The notes below the pieces were generated by a model. The model searched no databases. It was not told where the DNA came from and worked only from the letters and a program-made list of their open reading frames with translations. The position numbers and the translations under genes were made by a program. From DATCVR01 sp036566745 (GTDB lineage Bacteria; Actinomycetota; Actinomycetes; Jiangellales; Jiangellaceae), in contig DATCVR010000353.1 of NCBI GenBank assembly GCA_036566745.1, forward strand, positions 1-24,592: a DNA stretch of 24,592 nucleotides, in the 5' to 3' direction. This document shows, piece by piece, positions 7,333 through 14,988 of this stretch (the stretch's first letter is position 1; every line of letters starts with the position of its first letter).

Positions 7333-8919
7333 TCAGGTGCTCGGCACCGCGATCGGCCTCGCCAGCACGTGGTCCAGGACGTCGGCGAGGAACCGCGCCG
7401 GCTCCGGGACCGGTGCCGTGGCCCGCATCGCGACGATCGCGTCCGGGCGCACGAGCAGGGCGCCGTCGTCGGACAGCCACGGTGCGCAGACCCGGTGCGC
7501 CGGTAGGCCGACGTCCGCCGCGGCGGCGAGCCACCGGTCGCCCGCGTCGCCCACCAGCAGGGTCCACCGGGACGCGACCAGGTCGAGCGTCGAGACCCCG
7601 TCGACCCACGCGTGGGGGACCCGGGAACCCGGCGACCCGTCCAGCGCCACCGCCAGGTCCACCGTGGAAGGGAGTTCCGGCCGCGGGTCGACGACAGCGG
7701 CCGAGTCGTACCGCTGGCCGAGGTGCACGACCGGTGCCGCCCACACCCCCGCCGCCGCCCGGGCCGCGTCGGCCTCGGGGCCGCGCCCCCAGTGCAACTG
7801 CGGGTCGGCGTACCTGAGGGTCGCCTGGTCCAGCGTGGCTGCCGCGACCGGCTCGCGTTCCTGCGCGTAGGTGTCGAGCAGCCCAGCGCCCGCCTCACCC
7901 TTGTACACGGCGGCCAGCTTCCACGCCAGGTTGTGCGCGTCGGCGATCCCGGTGTTGAGGCCGAACGCGCCCATCGGCGACACGGTGTGCGCAGCGTCGC
8001 CGACGAGGAACACACGACCGACGGCGAAGCGGTCGGCCAGGACGCTCCGGGGCCGCCACGGGAGCACGCTGCGCACCTCGACGTCGAGGTCGGGATCGCC
8101 GACCGCCGACCGGACGACGGCGGCGCAGCGCTCGTGCGTGAAGTCCTCGGGGCGCTCGCCCGCGTCGACGTCGCAGGCGATGTGGAAGACCCAGTTCGTC
8201 TCGCCGTCCACGGTCGCCAGCAGGCCGGGCGCCTCCGGTGCGGTGATCGTGCAGGTGGCGAAGGACATCCCCCGCAAGTGGGGTCGGAGGTCGGCGCGGA
8301 ACAGGATGTTGATCATCGACCTGCCCAGGTCGCCCGCCCCGGAGGTGCCCACGCCGAGCGCGGTCCGGACGGGGCTGTGCGTGCCGTCCGCGGCGACCAC
8401 GTGTGTGCAGCGCAGCGAGTAGCGTCCGTCGGGCCCCTCCAGCTCGACGTCGACCCCATCGGCGTCCTGCGCGATGCCGACCAGGCGGGTCGACCAGCGC
8501 AGGTCCGCTCCGCGGCGGGCCAGGTCGGCCGCCACCACGGCGTCGAGGCGGTCCTGCGCGCAGACACCGCGCAGCCTGAACGGCGTCGTGTCCAGTTCAG
8601 TGGCGGGCGGGGCCGGCGTGGGCACGGTCACGACGTCGCCCGCGCCCATCGCGACGACGGTTCGCGCCACCGCCTTGCCCGCGGCGCCCCGGAGGTCGAC
8701 CGCGACGGCGTCGACGGCGGTGTCGAGCCCGAGCTCGCGGAGGACCTCGACGGTGCGCGGCCCGATACCGGTGGCGCGCGGGTGGACCGACGGCCCGGAC
8801 CGACGCTCGACGAGCACCGCGGGGACGCCGTGGTGGGCGAGCAGCGCGGCGGTGAGCAGCCCGACGCTGCCGCCTCCGACCACGAGCACCGGTACTTCTG
8901 GATACGCTGTCTCTGTCAT
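7333..8919 (-). CDS. FAD-dependent aromatic-type monooxygenase
   Basis: A 528-residue class A flavoprotein hydroxylase that would use NAD(P)H and oxygen to hydroxylate an aromatic substrate. The Rossmann FAD motif GGGSVG is at 15-20 and the ERR at its end at 38-40. The DG motif (VVAADGTHSPVR) is near 174-185, and the GD motif VGDAAHTVSPMGAFGLNTG at 306-324 binds the FAD ribityl chain. The C-terminal about 130 residues form the thioredoxin-like domain typical of the PgaE/RdmE/Rox group of polyketide and rifampicin hydroxylases. I take the ATG at 8919, because the longer frame is antisense to the divergent TetR gene. That arrangement and the shared palindrome suggest induction by its substrate, perhaps a xenobiotic or antibiotic. 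Confidence 0.9.
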   Translation of the reverse strand: MTETAYPEVPVLVVGGGSVGLLTAALLAHHGVPAVLVERRSGPSVHPRATGIGPRTVEVLRELGLDTAVDAVAVDLRGAAGKAVARTVVAMGAGDVVTVPTPAPPATELDTTPFRLRGVCAQDRLDAVVAADLARRGADLRWSTRLVGIAQDADGVDVELEGPDGRYSLRCTHVVAADGTHSPVRTALGVGTSGAGDLGRSMINILFRADLRPHLRGMSFATCTITAPEAPGLLATVDGETNWVFHIACDVDAGERPEDFTHERCAAVVRSAVGDPDLDVEVRSVLPWRPRSVLADRFAVGRVFLVGDAAHTVSPMGAFGLNTGIADAHNLAWKLAAVYKGEAGAGLLDTYAQEREPVAAATLDQATLRYADPQLHWGRGPEADAARAAAGVWAAPVVHLGQRYDSAAVVDPRPELPSTVDLAVALDGSPGSRVPHAWVDGVSTLDLVASRWTLLVGDAGDRWLAAAADVGLPAHRVCAPWLSDDGALLVRPDAIVAMRATAPVPEPARFLADVLDHVLARPIAVPST

Positions 8920-8955
8920 GGCTACACCGTAGCCAGAAGGTAGGATGCCGGTCAA
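8919..8955. promoter_or_regulatory. TetR operator and divergent promoters
   Basis: TGGCTAC-ACC-GTAGCCA (8919-8935) is a perfect 7-bp inverted repeat abutting the monooxygenase start codon. On the plus strand TAGGAT (8941-8946) is a plausible -10 for tetR. On the minus strand TTGACC (8955-8950) followed 18 bp later by TACGGT gives a plausible promoter whose -10 lies inside the palindrome, which would make the monooxygenase mRNA nearly leaderless. Binding there would block both genes. Confidence 0.65.
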
Positions 8956-8974
8956 CGAGGAAAGGAACCACCCG

Positions 8975-9679
8975 ATGACCGAACCCGCCCCCTCGTCGGT
9001 GTGGACCAGGCCGCGCCCCGAACCGCGCCGACGCGCGCCGGGGGTGGACCAGTACGTGGCCGCCGCGCTGGCCGTCGCCGACGCGGAGGGCTTGGCCGCG
9101 GTGTCGATGCGTCGGGTCGCGGGCGACCTCGGTTCCGGGACGGCCACCCTCTACCGCTACATCACCAACCGCGACGAACTGGTGGACCTGATGGTCGACG
9201 CGGCGCAAGGCGAGGACCCGCTCCCCGAGCCCGCGCAGGACTGGCGCGCCGACCTGGCCGCGGTCGCGCACGCCCTGCGCGCAACCCTGCTGCGGCACCC
9301 GTGGTTGGCAGGCGAACTAGCGGGCAGGCCCTCGCTCGGCCCCAACTCGCTGCGGCGGTCCGAGTCCGCGCTGCGCGCCGCCGTCGCGCTCACGCCCGAC
9401 ATCACCCTGGCCTCACAGGCGCTCGGCGCGGTGCACGCGTACGTGCTGGGCTCGGTAGCCACTCAGCAGGCCGTTCGGCACGCCGAGCAGCGCACCGGCC
9501 TGACCGAGGAGCAGTGGCAGCGCAGCGTCGGCCCCTACATCAGCGAGGTCCTCGCAGCGGGCGAGCACCCGATGCTCGCCCGCCGCGTGCACGAAGGCGA
9601 GGAACTCGACCCCGACGTCGAGTTCGCGTTCGGCCTGGAGTGCGTGCTCGATGGTCTCGCGGCCCGATTGGGTCGCTAA
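8975..9679 (+). CDS. TetR family transcriptional regulator
   Basis: A 234-residue repressor. The N-terminal helix-turn-helix (residues 25-70) contains AALAVADAEGLAAVSMRRVA and GSGTATLYRYITNRDELVDL, and the rest is an all-helical ligand-binding domain of the TetR_C (TetR-class) type with a conserved-looking GAVHAYVLG segment. The ATG at 8975 is chosen over 8945 because GAGGAAAGGAA precedes it at the right distance. It is divergent from the FAD monooxygenase and most likely represses it and itself through the palindrome at 8919-8935. The ligand is unknown, perhaps the monooxygenase substrate. Confidence 0.9.
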   Translation: MTEPAPSSVWTRPRPEPRRRAPGVDQYVAAALAVADAEGLAAVSMRRVAGDLGSGTATLYRYITNRDELVDLMVDAAQGEDPLPEPAQDWRADLAAVAHALRATLLRHPWLAGELAGRPSLGPNSLRRSESALRAAVALTPDITLASQALGAVHAYVLGSVATQQAVRHAEQRTGLTEEQWQRSVGPYISEVLAAGEHPMLARRVHEGEELDPDVEFAFGLECVLDGLAARLGR

Positions 9680-9773
9680 CCAGTCAGGACGACCCTTCCG
9701 ATCGGCTTTCGGATCACACCTCGCGGCACGGGATCGCCCGTTCTGGCAAGGACTGCGCGGCCCTTCCCGCATC

Positions 9774-9828
9774 ACATTCGCAATCGTGCGCAATTTCCTT
9801 TCCTTGCGCTCGCACGCGCCGATACCGT
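9774..9828 (+). promoter_or_regulatory. promoter of the DUF6879/XRE operon with shared activator-type motif
   Basis: ACATTCGCAATC-N4-GCAATT runs from 9774 to 9795. It holds two GCAAT units exactly 10 bp apart, one helical turn. A TACCGT box at 9823-9828 follows 27 bp later and would act as -10. The same arrangement recurs upstream of the RiPP precursor at 11499-11552. Confidence 0.5.
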
Positions 9829-9871
9829 CTTGATCACCGCAGCACGCCAACCCCGCCCTGGAGGGACCCTC

Positions 9872-10075
9872 GTGAGACTTCGCTATCTCGGCAAGACCGG
9901 TGGCTCGGACGTCGATGGCTGCCCGGCGCTGTACGCAACCGATCGCGGGACGTTCGTCGTCCAGGGCAAGTTCGTCACCGACGCGGAGGCCATCGCAGAC
10001 TTGCGTAACGTCGCCGACGACGAGTTCTACGTCGAGGTGCCAGCGGACGTGCTGGACCTGGCCGACCGAGCCTGA
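9872..10075 (+). CDS. small protein ahead of DUF6879 (67 aa)
   Basis: The GTG at 9872 lies just after GGAGGG (9860-9865). The product starts VRLRYLGKTGGSDVDGCPAL and continues with LYATDRGTFVVQGKFV, a small beta-rich domain, ending in an acidic helix-like tail. Its stop overlaps the next ATG (TGATG at 10073-10077). Small proteins of this type regularly precede DUF6879 and XRE-DUF5753 genes in actinomycetes. The function is not established. It may be a partner in the regulatory unit. Confidence 0.7.
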   Translation: MRLRYLGKTGGSDVDGCPALYATDRGTFVVQGKFVTDAEAIADLRNVADDEFYVEVPADVLDLADRA

Positions 10076-10608
10076 TGCGGGCGTTGCTGAACCGCGAGCA
10101 ATTTCGCGACTTGTTCAGGACGTACGAGCACACCGCCTTTCGTCTTGAGACAAGAGATGCTTATAACGAGCCGTACACGCTCAAGGCCATGAGCGAGTAT
10201 CTGGCTGGAGAATCCGTCGATGTCTCGTTCCTCGATGAGTGGGTCGAGGACAGACTCGCGGATGCGGCGCAGGGCAAACGCATGTCGCGCGTGCGGATTG
10301 TCAACGAGCCTCTCAACGACTACGCGCGGTACTCCCTTCACGTATCGCAGGTGAACAATCGCGCCGGCGAGGACGTCCGCTACCTCTCGCGAGCGCGTGC
10401 CGATGAGTTGAAGCTGCCCGCCGAGGACTACTGGCTCTTCGATTCCGCCCGGGCAGTCGTGTTCACATTCGGCGACGACGGAAAGATCGGCAGACTCGAG
10501 CTTCTGGAGGATCCAGCCGACCTCGTGCTTCGTTGTCAATGGCGCGACGCAGCATGGCACTACGCCATCCAGCGAGACGAGTACGCCGCTATCCATGGCG
10601 TGACGTGA
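10075..10608 (+). CDS. DUF6879 family protein
   Basis: A 177-residue soluble protein of the actinobacterial DUF6879 family. It has the pattern FRDLFRTYEHTAFRLETRDAY near the N-terminus, a central SRVRIVNEPLNDYARYSLHV and a C-terminal WHYAIQRDEYAAI. No catalytic motif is known to me. It starts at the ATG overlapping the previous stop and runs into the GTG of the XRE gene with no gap. This three-gene order is common near actinomycete accessory loci, and DUF6879 is presumed to act together with the XRE-DUF5753 protein. Base composition is visibly less GC-rich than in the flanking chromosome genes, consistent with an acquired block. Confidence 0.85.
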   Translation: MRALLNREQFRDLFRTYEHTAFRLETRDAYNEPYTLKAMSEYLAGESVDVSFLDEWVEDRLADAAQGKRMSRVRIVNEPLNDYARYSLHVSQVNNRAGEDVRYLSRARADELKLPAEDYWLFDSARAVVFTFGDDGKIGRLELLEDPADLVLRCQWRDAAWHYAIQRDEYAAIHGVT

Positions 10609-11454
10609 GTGACAACCTTCCAAAGAGAACGAGAGACGCTCGGACGGCGGCTCCGCGAAATTCGTTTGGATGCCGATCTCAACGGCAAACAGCTCGCGGG
10701 GTCGCTGTCCTGGCAGCCGAGCAAGGTCTCAAGAATCGAATCCGGAAAGCAGACCCCGACGGATTCTGATGTCGAGAAGTGGGCGCAAGCTTGTGGCGTC
10801 CCAGATCTCGTCGGCGATCTCGTGGCGGCCCTTCGCAACCTCGACGGTCACTACGTCGAGCATCGGCGGAAGTTTCGCGCTGGCATGGGAGGTGGACAGC
10901 GAGCCTTCGCCACGTTCGAGGCCGGAATCTCAGTCATGCACAACGTTGAGACGGTCGTCCTTCCTGGGCTCCTTCAAACGGCCGAGTACGCACGCTTCCG
11001 ATTCGAGACCGGCCTCGCCTATCGCGGATCACACGTCGATGTAGACGCGGCCGTTGCCATCCGCATGGAACGCCAGCAGATCCTCTACGATCACACCAAG
11101 ACATTTCATTTCATCGTTTCAGACGCCGCTCTGCACTATCGATTGTGCGATGCCGACGTGATGGAGGGCCAGTTCGACCGACTCCTTGGCGTCGCCGGGA
11201 TGCGACGAGTTCGGCTAGGAGTCATCCCTTTCGAACGACAGTACGAGGTCAAGGCGCCACTGCACGGCTTCGCGATCTATGACGATGCCACTGTGATCAT
11301 CGAAACCATTACCGCGGCTGTCACCTTGGTCGAGCCGTCCGAGGTAGAGACGTATGTCGCATTGTTCGCGGAGTACGCAAATATGGCCAGTTACGGCAGT
11401 GCGGCTCGCGCCCTCATTTCCCGAGCCATGAAGCGCATCCACTTAGGACCGTGA
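10609..11454 (+). CDS. XRE-family regulator with DUF5753 domain
   Basis: A 281-residue regulator. Residues 5-62 form an XRE helix-turn-helix (LGRRLREIRLDADLNGKQLA, then SLSWQPSKVSRIESGKQTPT). From about residue 80 onward comes a DUF5753 domain with VLPGLLQTAEYARFRF, AIRMERQQILYD and the late RLGVIPFERQYEVKAPLHGF. I start at the GTG immediately after the DUF6879 stop. Proteins of this class control antibiotic and developmental genes in streptomycetes and often work with a small partner. It lies directly upstream of the RiPP cluster, and the shared motif ahead of its own operon and of the RiPP precursor makes it the best candidate regulator of both. Confidence 0.9.
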   Translation: MTTFQRERETLGRRLREIRLDADLNGKQLAGSLSWQPSKVSRIESGKQTPTDSDVEKWAQACGVPDLVGDLVAALRNLDGHYVEHRRKFRAGMGGGQRAFATFEAGISVMHNVETVVLPGLLQTAEYARFRFETGLAYRGSHVDVDAAVAIRMERQQILYDHTKTFHFIVSDAALHYRLCDADVMEGQFDRLLGVAGMRRVRLGVIPFERQYEVKAPLHGFAIYDDATVIIETITAAVTLVEPSEVETYVALFAEYANMASYGSAARALISRAMKRIHLGP

Positions 11455-11558
11455 ATTGCGCACGGTGTAGGTGTGCACCTCGCTCGGCAGGTTGCCCGAC
11501 ATTCGCAATCCCGGGCAATTGACTCTGCGAACGAGCGTGAATCTCTTACGGTATTCAC
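11454..11558 (+). promoter_or_regulatory. RiPP-cluster promoter region with repeated GCAATT elements
   Basis: ACATTCGCAATC-N4-GCAATT occurs at 11499-11520, and TACGGT (11547-11552, candidate -10) follows 26 bp later, mirroring the regulator operon promoter. A third, inverted element AATTGCGCACG is at 11454-11464; its complement CGTGCGCAATT equals the second half of the 9774 copy. GTGAAT (11537-11542) and ATTCAC (11553-11558) form an inverted repeat around the -10. The rest of the 237-bp gap holds no gene, and GGAGG just before 11692 is the ribosome site. Confidence 0.5.
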
Positions 11559-11691
11559 ATAGCCAGCCTCATGTTCTGGCTTGTGGCTCAGTGGTGCAGG
11601 ATGACCGGCCTCTCGCACTACCGAGCCGGCCTCACATTCCAGACACCCCACCGCTTAGCGCACCGACTAGAGGCACTCGCCAGGAGGTCAC

Positions 11692-11997
11692 ATGTACTCG
11701 CACGCAGACCGATTTCCCACCGGGGAGCCTCTCCCCCAGCGGCAGCTCACAGCGCGTCCTTGGGGCGTCGCCCGGATGGCGCCCTATCCCCCGTTCGAGA
11801 CCCCGACGTACACGGCCATCGAGATCGATCCCCGAACTCAGGTCGGCCGTTACCTCGACGCTGACGGCACGCCCGTCGACCTGAGCCCTAAGCACGGCAC
11901 CCTCAGCGGCACCAACCCACCCACCGGCACCACAGGTTCCGGCGACCGGAACAGCGACGCTCCAGACACCGACTACGGAAACGACACCGACCAGTGA
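11692..11997 (+). CDS. ATP-grasp-modified RiPP (graspetide) precursor
   Basis: A 101-residue precursor peptide preceded by a strong CAGGAGG site. Residues 22-33 (RPWGVARMAPYP) and 40-65 (YTAIEIDPRTQVGRYLDADG and onward) match the conserved leader of the actinobacterial ATP-grasp-targeted peptides (the TIGR04186-type family). After a KHGT segment at 67-70 the last about 32 residues are the likely core: rich in Thr/Ser (about ten hydroxyl donors) in the first half and in Asp (six) in the second, with no Lys, Cys or Glu. This split suits Thr/Ser-to-Asp ester crosslinks in a hairpin arrangement. The stop overlaps the ligase start (GTGA). The linkage pattern cannot be derived from sequence alone. 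Confidence 0.85.
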   Translation: MYSHADRFPTGEPLPQRQLTARPWGVARMAPYPPFETPTYTAIEIDPRTQVGRYLDADGTPVDLSPKHGTLSGTNPPTGTTGSGDRNSDAPDTDYGNDTDQ

Positions 11998-12950
11998 TCG
12001 ACGACCGCGCCGTCCTCGTGGTCACCAGCAGCGACGATCCGACGGCGGATCTCGTGATCGCCGAACTACACCGTCGAGGCGTCCCGGTGACCCGGCTCGA
12101 CCCTGGCGCGGACTTCCCTGCGGCATTGTCGGCGTCGGCTCGCATCGAGACGTGCAGGCGGTGGTCGGGAATGCTCACGACACCGACGAGGACCGCGTCA
12201 CTGAACCGGATCCGGTCGTTGTACTACCGCCGGCCGTCGGGATTCGGGTTCCCGCACCTGGACCCACAAGACGCGCGCTTCGCCACCACGCAGGCCAGGT
12301 ACGGCCTCGGCGGTGTGCTCGCATCGTTGTCTGGCTGTCTCTACGTGAACCACCCGCACCGCATCGGCGATGCCGAGTTCAAACCGGCCGGTCTGGCCGC
12401 CGCCGCCGCGGCGGGGCTCAATCTTCCAGCCACCCTGGTCACCAATGTCGCCGACGACGCTCGCGCGTTCGTGAAAGAGCATGTCAACGTCGTCTACAAG
12501 CCGCTCTGGGTTCCGCCCTACGTTGTGGACGGGGTATCGCAGACCATCCCGGTGGACATGGTCGACGCCGACGAGCTGGATGACTCGATCGCCGGCAGCA
12601 TGCACCTGTTCCAGGCGCTCGTGGACAAGATCGCCGACGTTCGGGCCACCGTGATCGGTGACCGTGTCTTCGCCGTACGCATCGACTCCGGCCTGCTCGA
12701 CTGGCGAACTGACTACGGCACTCACACCTACACGGTGGTCGATACTCCCGCGTGGATCGAGGCCGCCCTGCGTGCCTACTTGCGCACCTTCGGCCTCGCC
12801 TTCGGCGCTTTCGACTTCTGCATCGACCGGTCCGGCAACTGGATCTTCCTCGAGTGCAACGCCTCAGGTCAGTGGGCCTGGCTCGAACCACCCACCGGGC
12901 TACCACTGACGGCTACCCTCGCTGACGTGCTGGAACGAGGACGTTCATGA
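11994..12950 (+). CDS. ATP-grasp ligase, RiPP (graspetide) maturase
   Basis: A 318-residue ATP-grasp enzyme expected to phosphorylate core Asp side chains and close ester bonds with Thr/Ser hydroxyls. Features seen: the YYRRPSGFGFP segment (77-87) typical of this maturase group; FKPAGLAAAAAAGLNLPATL (129-148); the ATP-binding VVYKPLW (166-172); DVRATVIGDRVFAVRID (215-231); and the metal-binding end DFCID with FLECNASGQW (E287, N289). It starts with GTG overlapping the precursor stop and ends overlapping the methyltransferase start, so the three are translationally coupled. It belongs to the TIGR04187-like (TgmB/ThfB) group. Confidence 0.9.
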   Translation: MIDDRAVLVVTSSDDPTADLVIAELHRRGVPVTRLDPGADFPAALSASARIETCRRWSGMLTTPTRTASLNRIRSLYYRRPSGFGFPHLDPQDARFATTQARYGLGGVLASLSGCLYVNHPHRIGDAEFKPAGLAAAAAAGLNLPATLVTNVADDARAFVKEHVNVVYKPLWVPPYVVDGVSQTIPVDMVDADELDDSIAGSMHLFQALVDKIADVRATVIGDRVFAVRIDSGLLDWRTDYGTHTYTVVDTPAWIEAALRAYLRTFGLAFGAFDFCIDRSGNWIFLECNASGQWAWLEPPTGLPLTATLADVLERGRS

Positions 12951-14140
12951 ACTACGACACCAGCCGCGAACAGACGGCGGCTGAGCTGAGGCGGCAGCTC
13001 GCCACCGAACTCGAAGCTGGCGGATCGCTCACCAGCGACGCCTGGCGAGCAGCAGTCGAGGCCGTGCCGCGCCACTCGTTCGTACCGCGCTTCTACCGTG
13101 AGATCGACGCACCCGGCCTGACCACGTGGAAGCCTTACGCGGCCGATCTCGTAGGCGAGTACGAGTGGCTTTGTGCCGCGTACGCCGACGAGTCGCTGAT
13201 CACCCAGTTCGACGGCCATGAGATCGACTGGACCGATCCAGCTCCTGTCAGGGGCGCCACTCCCACGTCGTCGTCGACCATGCCGTCGCTCGTGGTGCGC
13301 ATGCTCGAACTGCTCGACGCCGAGGACGGCCACCGGGTCCTGGAGATCGGCACCGGGACCGGGTACTCCACCGCACTCTTGTGCCACCGCCTCGGCGCCG
13401 CGCAGGTGACGTCGATCGAGTACGACCAGGACGTCGCCGCGCGTGCCCGCAAGGCCTTCACGAACGCGGGCAATCGACCACGTCTGGTGGTGGGCGACGG
13501 CCTCATGGGCGACCCCGTGGGCGCGCCATACGAACGGATCGTCGCGACGTGCGGCGTGCGGCGTATTCCGCATGCCTGGGTCGAGCAGACCGGACCAAGC
13601 GGTGTCATCCTCGCCACCGTCCGGGGATGGATGCGCTCAGTCGGCCTCGTCAGACTCGACGTCGCCGACGACGGCACCGCCGATGGCAGTTTCATCGACG
13701 GCGCCACGTCGTTCATGATCGCGCGTCAGCAGGAAGCTCCGCCCAGCCTCGGCATGGTCCCGACGGCCGACGACGGCGAGACCCGCATCGCGACCCACGG
13801 TCCCGAGGTGCTCACCGATCCGGACACCGGGATTCTCGTCCAGCTCACGGCACCCGATGCCCGCCACGTCACGATGAGCCTCGACGGCGGCCCACTGAGC
13901 ACCTACGTCCTCGATGCGGCCGACGAGTCGTTCGCGGTCCTCGCGCCACGCACCGGCGGCGGGTGGACTGTCCGGCAAGGTGGTCCGGTCCGGCTCTGGG
14001 ATGCGATCGAGTCCACCCTCGACCGGTGGGATGCCGTCGGCCGACCATCCGCAGACCAGCTCCGCATCCGCGTCACCCCGTCGAAGCAGACGATCTGGCA
14101 CCCAGCCGACCCGACGTCGCTGACCTGGTCGGCAGAATGA
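12947..14140 (+). CDS. PIMT-like O-methyltransferase of the graspetide cluster
   Basis: A 397-residue homologue of protein-L-isoaspartate methyltransferase. SAM motif I is VLEIGTGTGYSTALL (131-145), preceded by the PIMT-type TSSSTMPSLVVRML (107-120), with GDG at 183-185 and VATCGVRRIPHAWVEQTGPSG (199-219) behind it. About 160 further residues form an extra C-terminal domain not found in housekeeping PIMT (about 220 residues). This length and context fit the ATP-grasp peptide maturase methyltransferases (TIGR04188 type). In characterised relatives such as the fuscimiditide enzyme, methylation of a specific Asp leads to an aspartimide. The ATGA overlap with the ligase gene confirms the operon. 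Confidence 0.88.
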   Translation: MNYDTSREQTAAELRRQLATELEAGGSLTSDAWRAAVEAVPRHSFVPRFYREIDAPGLTTWKPYAADLVGEYEWLCAAYADESLITQFDGHEIDWTDPAPVRGATPTSSSTMPSLVVRMLELLDAEDGHRVLEIGTGTGYSTALLCHRLGAAQVTSIEYDQDVAARARKAFTNAGNRPRLVVGDGLMGDPVGAPYERIVATCGVRRIPHAWVEQTGPSGVILATVRGWMRSVGLVRLDVADDGTADGSFIDGATSFMIARQQEAPPSLGMVPTADDGETRIATHGPEVLTDPDTGILVQLTAPDARHVTMSLDGGPLSTYVLDAADESFAVLAPRTGGGWTVRQGGPVRLWDAIESTLDRWDAVGRPSADQLRIRVTPSKQTIWHPADPTSLTWSAE

Positions 14141-14222
14141 GAGTAGGAAATCTTCACTGGACACGCTGACCCGCCGAGGCGCCGTAGGGGCGTCCACCCG
14201 ATGGCGAGCTGTGCCGCGGCCG

Positions 14223-14846
14223 TCAGCTCGGACGTCGTGCCCAGAACAGCACGTGCCCGCTGTCTCCCTCCGGGACGAACTCTTCCTGCTCAACCACGAG
14301 GCCGCTGCCGGTGATCCAGCCACGATTGGTGTCGGCATCTGCGTGGCTCCACCACATCGCGACGCCGCTTCCCAGCCAGTCCTCGTCCGTGCCGGTCCAC
14401 TCGTTCTGACCTGTGCTGCACAAGAACCAGCCACCGGGGCGAAGCCATGATGCGATCTTCCGCAGCAGCGCTGGCTGTTCCTCCAGCGGAATATGAATCA
14501 GCGCATAGAGAGACACCACGGCATCGAAGGACTCGACCGGGAATTCCACCGACGTGGCATCGGCCCGGAAGAACTCCGCCTGAGGCACACGTTCCTGAGC
14601 CCGGCCAATCTGCATGTCGCTGATGTCGACGCCGGTGACCCGGTGCCCCATCTCCACAAGATCACGAACGACCGGCACTCCGCTGCCGCAACCGAGGTCC
14701 AGCACCCGACTGTCGTCGTCAAGCCGAGCGTTCAGGCTCTCGATCCAAGATCCGTACTTCACATCGGAGTCGAACGCCTCGTCATAGCGCACCGAGAGCG
14801 CGTCATACCCGCGCCGAACCACGTCCTTCGGATCGTCAACCGTCAT
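14223..14846 (-). CDS. class I SAM-dependent methyltransferase
   Basis: A 207-residue methyltransferase (Methyltransf_11/25 type). Motif I is RVLDLGCGSGVPVVRDLVEM, then GHRVTGVDISDMQIGRAQER, an acidic DATSVEFPVESFDAVVSLYA, and LLRKIASWLRPGGWFLCSTG. I start it at the ATG at 14846 (MTVDDPKDVVRRGYDALSVR), since residues upstream look non-coding. It converges on the RiPP operon with 82 bp between the stops and could be an independent small-molecule methyltransferase. No substrate is suggested by the sequence, and there is no firm evidence that it belongs to the RiPP pathway. Confidence 0.85.
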   Translation of the reverse strand: MTVDDPKDVVRRGYDALSVRYDEAFDSDVKYGSWIESLNARLDDDSRVLDLGCGSGVPVVRDLVEMGHRVTGVDISDMQIGRAQERVPQAEFFRADATSVEFPVESFDAVVSLYALIHIPLEEQPALLRKIASWLRPGGWFLCSTGQNEWTGTDEDWLGSGVAMWWSHADADTNRGWITGSGLVVEQEEFVPEGDSGHVLFWARRPS

Positions 14847-14924
14847 GGTCGAGGACGCTAGCGCCATCGGTCTGGACCGAGCGAGGCGTTTTCTCGACGG
14901 CTCGGGCTCGATGAAGTCGACCGT

Positions 14925-14988
14925 CGCTGGGTGTGGTCCCAACTGGTCCCCGACGACGAGCGCTGCGACTCGTCCGCGGGCATGAAAA
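14925..14988 (+). pseudogene. degraded 3' tail of an integrase gene
   Basis: This stretch aligns by eye with the last about 65 bp of the intact integrase gene (24362-24431). Both have two TGGTCC units 10-11 bp apart, then CTGCG-(3)-TCGTCC-(1-3)-GGGC, then ATGAAAA running into the same kind of hairpin. One frame reads VVPTGPRRRALRLVRGHEKA, close to the integrase end GPSRPALRVVQGGKADK. No other integrase sequence remains upstream, so this is at most a remnant of an earlier integration at the same tRNA. Confidence 0.5.

Noticed and set aside
14206..14229. Terminator between the converging methyltransferase genes
   Set aside because: Only 6-bp arms (GAGCTG/CAGCTC) with a 12-nt loop overlapping the stop of one gene, too weak to call.
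14223..14846. The second methyltransferase as part of the graspetide pathway
   Set aside because: It is on the opposite strand with its own start region, and known clusters of this type do not need it. Proximity alone does not support the claim.
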